Assembly (NCBI GenBank): GCA_019916065.1
Contig: CM034243.1
Location: 1,984,001-2,048,000 of the forward strand
From: Vitellaria paradoxa
Taxonomy: Eukaryota > Streptophyta > Magnoliopsida > Ericales > Sapotaceae
Length of the DNA stretch: 64,000 nt
Reading direction: 5' to 3'
The translations under genes were made by a program, and so were the position numbers. The first letter of the stretch is position 1, and every line of letters begins with the position of its first letter. This document shows, one piece after another, positions 14,501 through 24,642 of this stretch. The notes under the pieces were generated by a model that saw only the letters and a program-made list of their open reading frames with translations, searched no databases and was not told the DNA's origin.

Positions 14501-17500
14501 CCCTGCGCTAAGGGATTTCCCTGGCCTCCACCAATAACTGAAGCTGCAGGTTGTGGAGAAGATTGGCTCAATTGCCTAGTATACTGCATTTGCGAAATCT
14601 CTGGACCAGTCAATGAGCTTTTTGTATGCAATGAGTGATCCACACCCCGGTTCAAGTTCACAGATGACTGTGGAGGATGCATGGGTAGCATTCCGTTGCT
14701 ACTCCCCACTGTCGGTCTCGAAGGCACCTGGTTCTCTCTGCCATGAACAGAAAACTGCTGCTCCGGAATGTTATTAGCACTGTTAACTGTCGCAGCACTA
14801 GAACTTGTGCCAAAAGTGCCACGTGCAACCGTCTGCCTAGCTTTAGTAGATCCAGACTGTCCAGACACATCACTTGAAGAATTTCCATGCGGAGAACTCT
14901 CACTTGCAACTTGCGGAGAAGGAACCTGCTGCTGCTTTGGCATCGAGACAGGTGAAGACTTTGCACCCATACTGTTTTCATTTGCCTTCTGTTGTGCAAG
15001 CATCCTAGACTGCATGAGTGGAATAAGTTGAGCCATCAAATTGGCATTAGCAGGAAGTGACAAATCAATATTACGCTCATGTGCCAAAGCCTGTATTGCC
15101 TGCATCTGTGCAGCCATTGCAAGCTGGCTGTTTGCCATGTTTTGGATGCTTTGCGGTGCCTGTGAAGCCTGTGTCGGTCTTACAACATTTGGTTGCATTA
15201 GTTGGCCAATTGATATTGGCTGGATTGGAGGCTTTGAACCACTCCTTTGATCAGAAACTGCCTGTTGAGTTTCTGTCTGTCTCTCAGTACGAGCAAAATG
15301 TTCAGATGGTTTGGTGGAAGATGATGCCTGGGCTTGGTTAGCAGCCTGAATGGACATGAGTTCCTGCATCTTCAGACTACCCATCCTTGTGTCCTGATCC
15401 TTACCTGATAGAGGCCTCACCATTCCCATTTTTGCTTGCTGCTGAGATTGGACCCCTGGGGCTGATTTCTGTTGGGCTGCCTGAAAAGCATATTGGAGAT
15501 AAGCTTGTTGGGCTTGATTCAGCCCTTGTTGCTCAATGCCTTCACTTCTATTTTGGCCATCCTCCTGAATGTGTGCAGCACCATGCTGGTGGGCCAAGTC
15601 AAAGAACATCCTGGGCTGGTGAGGCAATTGCATCAAACTGGAAGCCCCTGCCAAGACTCCATGGAGACCACCAGCTTGATAAGCCAGAATGGCTTCATTT
15701 CCTTCGGGTTTTCTAAGCAATTTCTGTTGCAATGACTACACCAAAAACATTCAAATTTAAATCATTAAGCACATAATTACATAAACAAGTTAAAAAATGT
15801 TAACACCAAGTAACCGAGTGGGTAAGGAATTTAACAAGAAACCTCTCTCTTGCGGCCATTATGATGTACAGGAAGGATAACGCATCAATACACAATAATA
15901 TAACATAGGGTGCATATATCACAGGCACTAATCAAAAGCAAAAAAAGTGCATACATTACAGATAGATAATTGTTGGCTAGACGTTGGAACACAACAAAAT
16001 TACCAGCTTAGATCCACCAGCAGGATAATCAATTGACAAAAATCTAAAAGCATGAATAAGACTTGATGGTAATTCCAGATATAATAACTAACATATCATG
16101 CAAGTTACAACACTTGCACTAGTTTAAATAAGTTTTTTATTTAGTTACAAAGCTAGTAGAATTGCATTGCACCGGATCCCATCAAAGCCCTTTTGTAATA
16201 ATACCGTTAATGAATTAGTTTCCCTTGAAAAGCCATGTAACATAGAAATACTACAGTTCAGAATTCAACATAACAGTCACCTAATGGTACTAAACAACTC
16301 AAATTGCAAAAAGTACAGCAAGGGGGGGGGGATACTTGGCCGGTAATGTAAACAAGTAAATCGCAAATAATTCAAGCAAAATGTGGCAGTCATACTCTCG
16401 CGGTGTGTTTGGAGTGAGGATTTGGTGAGAAAAAGGAAAAGAAAAAGGAAGGAAAAAAAGAAAGGAAACATAAAATCCCAACTGTCCCTATTTGAATGGA
16501 TTTAAAAATATAATAAAATAAAAAGCATTCATTCATATAATAATTTTTAATTATTTTTAACTTTTCAAATTCCATGCCTTTGCCTTTCCATTTTCCATCA
16601 CAACCCAAAGAAGAGAAGGAATTTTATTTTCCCTTAACAAATTCTTGATCCAAAACAGCCTTGGTCAAAGCTCCAAATTTTCTTTGAACTACTTCCTTAG
16701 CAAAGCACACTGCACCATGTTCAACCACATTCGACTTTTGATCTTCATTGTTCATTTAACTGAATATGCTCCTTGAAACTAAATATGAATTACTGTGTAT
16801 TCGTTGTCTCCACCTCACCCAACGTTCCAACCCCTCTTCCCTAACGTCATAAGTGAAAATTATAACAAGAAAGAGGAATGAAGCCCATAATCAAGTCAAG
16901 TAAGGCCCTTAATTTTTTTCTTTTTTTTTTTTCTTTGGTGGGGAGGTTGGTGGGGGGGGGGGGTAATGATCTTGGAACCAAAACAGTAAGATGAGGTTTG
17001 CTAATAGAGTTAAGCAACTCAGAGTTTGTCCTATTATCAGTTATGTTTTATCTTCCTAATTAGGATGCACCTAGTTTAACTCCGGGAGCACATAAATTGA
17101 TTAATTGAAAGTGAAATTGATATTTACCTCAAATTGTTATGGTCAACTCATTAATTAAGCCAATCTAATTAAATTACAGAAATTTTCGCTCTTGCAACAC
17201 CAATTAAAAATAAATAATAATTAAACCCCTGCCTTCTTGAGCTCCAAAAGTCGCTAAATTGATATACATAAGATTAAAATAAACTAAGCGAACAACTAAT
17301 CCAAATTATTGAGGAGCCTGATTCGCACCATAATATATTAATCAACTCCATTAACGACAGAACTCGTTCCAACCCACCACAGAAGGCAATATCAGTTTCA
17401 ACACCCATTTTGGATTATAAATTACACAATTTTATCAACACTAACCTGCCTCTGCTGTTGCTGTTGCTGTTGCTGAATTGAATCAAACCCTAAGCGTGGG

Positions 17501-17628
17501 GTGGACACGGCCGACGATGACGGCGACGGCGATGCCGAAGAAGATGAAGGTCCCACCGCGGCGGGGCTCTGCCCATGGCCGGCGGCTCCACTACCGAGTC
17601 CCTGCTGGGACCCACCTCCAGATTGCAT
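3004..17628 (-). CDS. BRM: BRAHMA (BRM) SWI/SNF-class chromatin-remodelling ATPase, complete, 14 exons
   Basis: Coding exons, 5' to 3' on the minus strand: 17628-17446, 15735-14410, 14260-12935, 12784-12672, 12338-12251, 12085-11999, 10712-10620, 10545-10462, 10384-10181, 9319-9077, 8993-7425, 7334-6789, 5208-4957, 3615-3004. All join in frame to give about 2241 aa (Arabidopsis BRM is about 2190). Order of parts: Ser/Gln-rich N-terminus with a Q8 run; long Gln-rich region; QLQ domain (about aa 483-503); HSA domain (about 790-880); ATPase with Walker A DEMGLGKT (about 1031-1038) and DEAQ (1135-1138); helicase C-terminal lobe with [11 protein letters not shown] and [14 protein letters not shown]-hook [10 protein letters not shown]; bromodomain region beginning about 1955; conserved end [12 protein letters not shown]. 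The start is the ATG that opens MQSGGG, as in the family. The product is the nuclear catalytic subunit that uses ATP to move nucleosomes. Intron 3 has a GC donor; intron 6 carries a 1.17-kb transposon. Confidence 0.96.
6587..6615. repeat. (TG)n microsatellite in BRM intron 12
   Basis: An almost perfect TG dinucleotide run, preceded by an interrupted part, followed by purine-rich AAAG/AAAAG sequence up to about 6715. It lies in the intron just 3' of exon 12. Confidence 0.9.
10796..11967. mobile_element. Non-autonomous TIR transposon (1.17 kb) inside BRM intron 6
   Basis: The left end GGCTCCATTTGGT and the right end ACCAAATGGGCC are imperfect inverted repeats. Similarity continues inward (AAATTGAAATTTG against the reverse complement of CAATTTTCATTTTC). 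The interior has no transposase frame. It contains a (CT)n microsatellite (11497-11531) and a T-run joined to a G-run (11617-11663). Target-site duplication is unclear (TAA against ATA). It accounts for most of this intron, by far the largest within the ATPase region. The termini fit PIF/Harbinger or hAT derivatives; the class is an inference. Confidence 0.55.
16402..16660. mobile_element. Putative MITE in BRM intron 1
   Basis: The left end GTGTGTTTGGAGTGAGGATTTG and the reverse complement of the right end (GGCTGTTTTGGATCAAGAATTTG) are imperfect inverted repeats about 22 bases long. The interior is short, AT-rich and non-coding. I could not define a target-site duplication. Confidence 0.4.
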
Positions 17629-17939
17629 ACAGAGAAGTAAACAAAAATCAAATTGTACACTCCCAACTGCCAAATCCCTCCAAAATTCACGGGTTTCCTA
17701 CAAACCGCTGTCGCTTAAATCATTTTGCAAAACGATGCCAACGTTCAAATAACGTCTCTTTCTCTAACACGCACACTCTCTCTCTCTCCACTCTCTCTCT
17801 CTGAAAAGGGATATTTTTGCGGCACATAGAAGACAGGACTCTTTTTTGGAGCGAACTTGTGGGGCCAACAGAGATCGATCTCGCGGCCGGTGAGCCCCCC
17901 GAAGTCGCCGGTGTCGTCTGATTCGACTGACTCTCTCTC

Positions 17940-17974
<35 letters not shown>

Positions 17975-17990
17975 AGAATTTCACACAATT
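17629..17990 (-). promoter_or_regulatory. BRM 5' leader / proximal promoter with GA/CT tracts
   Basis: The region just upstream of the BRM start codon contains two long CT runs on the plus strand (about 17771-17803 and 17930-17974), which are GA runs on the coding strand. I saw no clear TATA box. A TATA-less promoter with GA tracts would suit a broadly expressed nuclear gene; transcription start and function are inferred. Confidence 0.4.
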
Positions 17991-18560
17991 TGCATTTCAC
18001 TCAAACCCTACGCTGTTCTTTTAATATTTTTTTTCTGCATTTTCCCTCTAAATTTATTTTTTATACAGAGATTTACAATTCTTTTTTTATTTTTCTTTGT
18101 ATTTTTACTCTCTCCTGCTCTATCGAAATTATTTTTTGTTTTTCTTTCTATTTTATAGCTCAGAATCCCGAAATTATTTTCTGCATGCGTTTGGTGGATG
18201 AGAAGATATCATTTTAAATTATTTTTCTTTCTATTTCTCCCCTTTGATAGATGAGAAGATATCATTTTAAATTAAAAAAAATAAAACCAAACAGGGGTGG
18301 GGAGGTAAAAGGTGTTTGGTTAGATGGAAAGGGCAGAAATGGCATTTGACCTCCAAACTGGTAGATATTTACGGTGAACCCATAATCATTGAAAATTTAG
18401 ATATTTATTTAATTAGATAAAATTAATTAAAATTTACTAACTTTTATTAATTTTTATATTTTTTAATCAAATTTTATTATATATTATTTTTATATTAAAT
18501 TTTTATAATTTTATTTATATTTTTTAGTCAAATTTTTCCTAATCAAACATCACCTCATTT

Positions 18561-18729
18561 GGGATTTGTTTGGAGTAAAAAAAAATGAGATAAATTGAGA
18601 TAAATTGTGGTTTGGAGAAAGTTCGTAATGCGTGCAGTGAGAGAAAAAAATTGATGTGATATAAAGTTAACAGAGATTTATAGAGATTTTTGGAGATTTT
18701 CAACAAATTTGTGCAAGCCAAACGGACCC
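18561..18729. mobile_element. Tourist-like MITE, family A (short form)
   Basis: Begins GGGATTTGTTTGGAGT and ends CCAAACGGACCC, inverted repeats of about 12 bases. The interior is nearly identical to the copies at 28443-28599 and 43413-43580, sharing blocks such as GTTCGTAATGCGTGCAGTGAG and TTGATGTGATATAAAGTTAA. No coding capacity. The 3-base target duplication is not clear in this copy. Confidence 0.8.
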
Positions 18730-18969
18730 TTAATTAAGAGCAAGGGCAAGAATAACTCATACCTGGTCTGTTGACAGCTAGACTTCCATCATTCTAAAAT
18801 GAACATTCACACTACTGAGGTTTGACCTCTTTAAGTGCAAGACCCTCGTGGTTACTTTCTAAGTTAATTTGGATAGTTTAATCTGATCACGAGAAGAAAA
18901 AAAAAAATGCTAGTAAAGCTTTGAAATTAATATTTTTTTCATAATTTTTAGACATATCATTTATATTTA

Positions 18970-19127
18970 GGATCTATTTGGTTGGCCAATTTTTAGTCAA
19001 AAAGTACAATAAAAATAAAAAGATGTGACATAAAAATAATAGGTGTTAAAATTTTATTAAAATAAAGTACAAAAAAATAGTTAAAGTTTAGTGACTTTTG
19101 GTATGTTTTGGTCAGCTAAACAGCCCC
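18970..19127. mobile_element. Small TIR element with TTA target duplication
   Basis: Starts GGATCTATTTGGTTGGCC and ends GTCAGCTAAACAGCCCC; the ends are imperfect inverted repeats, flanked on both sides by TTA. That fits a Tourist/PIF-Harbinger MITE. The interior is AT-rich with no open frame. Confidence 0.55.
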
Positions 19128-19811
19128 TTAAACTAAAAAAATAATACTCACTTATGTTAAAAAATAAACATAATTATATACACACCTATATTAAAAAATA
19201 AACATAATAATACATAAATTTATATATTAGATTGAATATAAACAATATGCCTAAAATCAATCAACCTAAAAAATAAAACAAAATCAAGTTATGGTAATCT
19301 AAAAAGAATATGTCACAATTTGGTAACATAAAAAAGTTTGTATATTATTTGGTTTATTTTTTAATATGAGTGCAGAAATTTTTCAAAATAATATGCTTAA
19401 AACTTACAAAACAAAAATAAAAAAGAAGAAAAAAACAAATTAAAATTTAATTTTTTAAGAGCATTTTTAACTTTAGGGGTTTTTGGAAGCCAGTCACTAT
19501 TTATGGACTTATAAGGATTTAAGTCATACCTAAAAAACTTGTTTGTGAATAAGTCACACTTGCAACAAAAAGACAAAAAAGGACATCACGCGTTTTTCAC
19601 TATATTTCAAAACTGTCAATTTTATCCAAAAATAATGCACACTTCACTCATAACTTCCGCAACTTTTCATCTTTTTTACAAAGCAAGCAAAATCGATTTT
19701 TTGAAACAAAATTAAAATTGTTTGAGAAAAACTTAATTTCGCGACTTTTCATATTCTTTACAAAGTAAGCAAAATCGATTTTTTGAAACAAAATCAAAAT
19801 TGTTTAAGAAA

Positions 19812-20160
19812 ACAGTACCACATAATAAAACAGTACCGCATAAAAAACAGTACCATATAATAAAACATTACCGCATAAAAACAGTACCGTATAAAAAACA
19901 GTACCACATAATAAAATAGTAGCACATAAAAAACAGTACCACATAATAAAATAGTACCGCATAAAAAACAGTACCGCATAAAAAAAGTAACGTATAATAA
20001 AACAGTATCTCATAAGAAACAGTACCACATAACAAAACAGTACCGCATAATAAAACAGTACCGCATAAGAAAATAGTACCATAATAAAACAGTACTGCAT
20101 AAAAAATAGTACCACGTAATAAAATAATACCGCATAAAAAATAGTACCTTATTAAAACAG
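19812..20160. repeat. Minisatellite of short AACAGTACCGCATAA-type units
   Basis: About 18-20 imperfect units of roughly 16-19 bases, each with a core AACAGTACCGCATAA or ACAGTACCACATAA. The minus-strand reading frames through it are an artefact of the repeat and do not look like a real protein. The core is the same one that recurs once in each unit of the following 146-base array. Confidence 0.9.
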
Positions 20161-20164
20161 CACC

Positions 20165-21130
20165 ATTTTTTACATGATAGATTCATGCGGTATTATTTTT
20201 GAACGAGCATACATCCTAAAAAAACAGTACCGCAAACATGTGACACTGTCATACATGCGGTATTGTCGGTCATTCGTTTGATATGTAAACTATTTTTGTG
20301 TTTAAATGTGATGTTTGCATGATAGAGTCATGCGGTACTATTTTTACTGATTTTGAACGAGCATGCATCCTAACAAAAACAGTACTGCAGATGTGTGGTA
20401 CTGTCATACGTATGGTACTGTCGGTCATTCGTTTGATATGTGAACTATTTTTGTGTTTAAATGTAATGTTTACATGATAGAGTCATGCGATACTGTTTTT
20501 GAACAAGCATGCATCATAAACAAAACAGTACCGCATACATGTGTTACTGTCATACATGCGGTACTGTCGGGTATTCATTTAATATGTGAACTATTTTTGT
20601 GTTTAAATGTGATATTTGCATGATAGAGTCATGCAGTATTATTTTTTAATGAGCATGCATCCTAAACAAAACAGTACCACAGACATGCGGTACTGTCATA
20701 CATGCGGTACTGTCAGGCATTCATTTGACATGTGAACTATTTTTGTGTTTAAATGTGATGTTTGCATGATAAAGTCATGCAGTACTATTTTTGAATGAGC
20801 ATGCATCATTAACAAAACAGTACCGCAAACATGTGGTACTGTCATACATGCGATATTATCGGTCATTCATTTGATATGTGAACTATTCTTATGTTTAAAT
20901 GTGATGTTTGCATGATAGAGTTACGCGGTACTGTTTTTGAACGAGCATGCATTCTAAACAAAACAGTACCGCAGACATGTGGTACTATCATACATGCGGT
21001 ACCGTCCGGTATTCGTTTGATATGTGAACTATTTTTGTGTTTAAATGTAATGTTTGCATGATAGAGTCATACGGTACTATTTTTAAACAAGCATGCATCC
21101 TAAACAAAACAGTACCGCAGGCATGTATTT
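20165..21130. repeat. Tandem satellite array, unit about 146 bp, roughly 6.5 copies
   Basis: The landmark GTGTTTAAATG (once ATGTTTAAAT) recurs at 20298, 20453, 20599, 20745, 20891 and 21037. The spacing is 155, 146, 146, 146 and 146 bases; the first unit carries a short insertion. Each unit contains AACAGTACCGCA and, about 20 bases on, its inverse TGCGGTACTGTC, so every unit has an internal dyad. A truncated unit ends the array at about 21130. Confidence 0.92.
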
Positions 21131-21678
21131 AAATGCGTAATCTAGATCCGTATGTATTCCTTCAACCGACGTTAATCTCACAGCATAAACTCGTGTAATC
21201 CGTATGTATTCCTTCGTATATACTCCTTTAATAGACTTTTTATCTCACTATATGCTTGTTCAAATAAAAAATATAACATATATCTTCACGCGATTTCTAA
21301 GGAATAAAACAAAAACGGAAAAAACGTGATTATCGATTACCATAATTTCTGGCAACTTCATCTCAGTTAATTATAAAAACAAAGGATATTCAAGTCATAT
21401 TATAAATTATATTTAAAACAAATTCGTAGAACCAACTTAAAAGTGTGACTTAAATACAAAATTTTCTACATTAATGTGACTTAAAAGCAATACTTTTTTT
21501 TTTAGTATGATTAATAGCCTTAAAAGATTACAAAATATGATTTAAATACAATTTTCCGTTAACTTTTTTCACATTATTAAATTAATCAAATCATTCAAAT
21601 TAACGCAAAAAAATTTATTGTTAAATGTCTAAATCTTAACCAAATGCTCTAAAGTAGTTAAAAAAAAACTCTTGACTT

Positions 21679-22744
21679 TTTTTAAAGAAAGATTGGAATT
21701 TCGATGCTAAGAACTAATAAACTTTGAAAATTTTCACTCAAAACGTAAGTCTTTAGACTTAACCGATTTACATAATTTGTCGGGTATTACATAAACTCTA
21801 GATTTACTTATTAATTGAGGGGGTTCCAGGTCACTAACTAAAAAAAAAGTTTATAATTTTTAAAATTTTTTAGATTTTAGTGTTCGATTTGGCAAAAAAG
21901 TTGTTTGATTTGACAATAAAAATTTTTAGTTTTATGACTTTTTTAATTAAAATTTAATTTTCCTTTTCAAAATTTTAAATACATTTGGTAAGTAATTTAG
22001 AAATAAAATAATAAATGTTATGGACATAAAAACTATTGTTTAAATTTTTATAAAGTATATTAATTATAATCAGAAGCAAAAAAATTTTACACGAATAATT
22101 TACCCTCTTTTAACCCAATTCCAAACTCACTCTCTCGTGTCTTTCATACGCGCTATTCACGTTTTTAAATATATATATGTATATATATTAAAACAAAAAA
22201 CTACAAACAAGTCAAATTGAGCCAGCAGTAAAATTCTTGCAATCCTCGAAAGGAACAGCTAATGTCATATTAAAAAAATTCAAAAAAGAAAAGAAAAAAA
22301 AGACAAACAATCAAAAAAAAAAAACAAAGATTCAATGGGTACTAGTAATTTACAAAGTTAATTTCCGGAGCAAACCTCAGTTAAACAGACAATTAACTAA
22401 AAACATTTAATATTTACCTTTGGTATGTTTTATAGACATGTTATTTAACCCAAAAAAAAAATAAAGAAAAACTACAAACAAATCAAAATAGAACTAGACG
22501 TAAAATCCAGGCAACGGTTGAAAGGTACAGCTGTTGTCATACGAAAGAAAGAAGTAAGGAATATAAAGTCTAAGGAATATACTAAAAGCTGGAATGGGGC
22601 ACTAGTAATTTATAGAGTCCAAGGAATATAATAATTTACCATGTGATCAAAAAAGATAACATTAACTAAAACAGTTAATATATAAAAGGCCTCCCCAAAG
22701 ATTGTTCAGATCCAAATTAGCTAGAAACAGGTTTACATGACTGA
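21679..22744. other. AT-rich intergenic sequence
   Basis: Poly-A/T-rich spacer with no recognisable gene. A motif of about 35 bases around 22201 (ACTACAAACAAGTCAAATTGA) recurs imperfectly at about 22471, indicating a diverged local duplication. Confidence 0.5.
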
Positions 22745-23820
22745 TTAAGCAATGGTTTTCAGCTTCTTGGGCATCCGATACCCACCAATAACACAAGCAC
22801 GGTCTCGCTCAAAGTCACCCAGAGTTATCCGCTCTAAGGGCTTGAACTGGTTTGCCCTCAGGTTATCCACCTGCTGCCTATACACTAACTCGGCAGCGAG
22901 ATTGGAATCTATACAATTTGCCTGAAAAATAAAATAAAATAAAGGAACAACGGAATCAGTGCAAACAGCGAGTGTCACATAATAAAAAGCAGTTGGAAGG
23001 ACTCTCTCTCTTCTTTCACCCACATGACAAATGACAACTCAGATGAAATCTCACCTTTTTTTTTTTTTTTGAATTTTTGCCAAACAGATGCGCAAGTCAT
23101 GACAGTTTCAACTTGACATATTAATTTGAAAATCTATAAGTCAAAAGCACTATAGATAATACGCAAAGAACAACTCTAGGTAGAAGTCAAATATATGCAT
23201 AGATGTTTGGGCCCCTTCCTTCTGCTAGCACCCCACTATAATTTTTTTTTTTTTTTTTTGACAGGCCTGTTTGTTTCTGTTAATCCTCGAACAAGACAAA
23301 GGCACGAGCGTTATCACTTGTCATCAACTGACCTTAATTGACAGCACAAAATGGCCTCCAACTTTGAGGAAATATGATGCATTCAAGGCTAAAATCCTTA
23401 CCTGAAAACAAAGAAAAGACAGAAAATGGCGGCTCCAATATATAAAAGTACAGAAGATCAAGAATCATTCAATGACCAATACCTTCTATGTCTGTCCCAT
23501 AACATATAATGTTCAGAAAAAAAGGTAGCGTCCACTTAATTTATCAACTTGACAGAAGACACTACAATTTTGTTCCACAACAACATGTTATAGGTTTAAT
23601 AGAATCGCAACACAAAGGGAGAGGAGATAGCCTAGTAGAAAGGGATCCCCTTCTCTACATTTGGTGATGGATTTGACTCATACCCCTTTTCCCCCTAGGC
23701 ATTAGCCTCCAATGTTCCCAAAAAATTAATGAGGAAAACAGGCATACAAGGTTGGCTTGCCTCCAATATACCCAAAGATAAAGAATCACAGCACAAACAA
23801 GCAAACATTGTTAAAGGCTA

Positions 23821-24510
23821 TGTTGCTCGGACCCCAGACTCGAATCGGGTGCGGGTGTGAATCTAGGTGTCGGATAATACAAGTCTAGAGAATAGAGGAT
23901 ACGCAGATATGGATCCGAATTCGGATACGGGTACTAGGATACAACATGTAATTTTTAATTATTTTATAAATTAATATTATAAGTATATATTTTAAATTAT
24001 TTGTCGTTTGTCCTTTCGTATTCCCATGTAATTTTTTATTATTTTATAAATTAATATTATAAGTATATATTTTTAATTATTTGTCGTTTGTCCTTTCGTC
24101 TACTGACTCTCTCTCTTTATACATAATACACAAAATGGAAGAGAAAAAGTCTATATACACAAATGGAAGAGCAAAAGCCTTACATGGGAATGTTTCTATT
24201 AGTGTAATTAATGTTAATGTAATTAATAACTTGCTTGGGACATGTGACTTCTATGTAATATACATAAAGATTGTAAAACTTAATTATCTTTATGTAATCA
24301 AAACAAAAAAGACAAAAGGTTGAAGCCTTCCAAAGAACCCTTTGGATGGAGAACACCATGGCCGGAAAATGCAATTGCCGGAGAAATTCAAAATGGATGA
24401 TTCTTTCAACTAATCATCACAGTCGTATCCGGATTGAAATTGTGTACCCGACTCCGTACCCACACCCGCACCCGAGTGGGTACTCCACAGTTTTCAGGGG
24501 TCCGCGCAAC
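23821..24510. mobile_element. TIR element (690 bp) within the fibrillarin-like intron
   Basis: Begins TGTTGCTCGGACCCC and ends GGGGTCCGCGCAAC, long inverted repeats that continue inward with GGGTGCGGGTGT on the left matching the inverse of ACACCCGCACCC on the right. Inside, a block of about 78 bases is directly duplicated (about 23946-24020 and 24025-24099). No transposase frame. The TGTTGCNCGGAC terminus is widespread among plant MITEs; I cannot assign the superfamily safely. Confidence 0.75.
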
Positions 24511-24618
24511 TTAGGTTAAAGACAACTAAAATCCCACGTATCCAATATGAAAGTGCTTTTGAACTCCTTCCCCCCTCCAATCCCCCCCCCCCCGCCCCAC
24601 AAAAAAAAATTAACAAAC

Positions 24619-24642
24619 AGAGAGAGAGAGAGAGAGAGAGAG
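24619..24642. repeat. (GA)n microsatellite
   Basis: A perfect AG dinucleotide run in the long intron of the fibrillarin-like copy, next to a C-run and an A-run (24580-24610). A second (AG)n run lies at about 25254-25274. Confidence 0.9.

Larger units (their letters stand above)
19454..21678. mobile_element. Possible 2.2-kb TIR-bounded element carrying tandem arrays
   Basis: The left sequence at 19454-19486 (AAGAGCATTTTTAACTTTAG and following) resembles the reverse complement of 21640-21676. Between them lie a roughly 85-base direct duplication (about 19660-19805), a short-unit array and a 146-base-unit array. No protein-coding frame was recognised. Whether this is one mobile unit or a satellite locus with chance similar flanks is open. 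Confidence 0.35.

Noticed and set aside
13779..15735. Several plus-strand open frames of 70-110 aa opposite BRM exons
   Set aside because: They are antisense shadows of BRM coding exons 2 and 3; no independent gene signals.
19794..20115. Minus-strand open frames of about 60-100 aa rich in Tyr/Phe/Val/Leu
   Set aside because: They are translations of the AACAGTACCGCATAA minisatellite; the periodic sequence explains the open frame.
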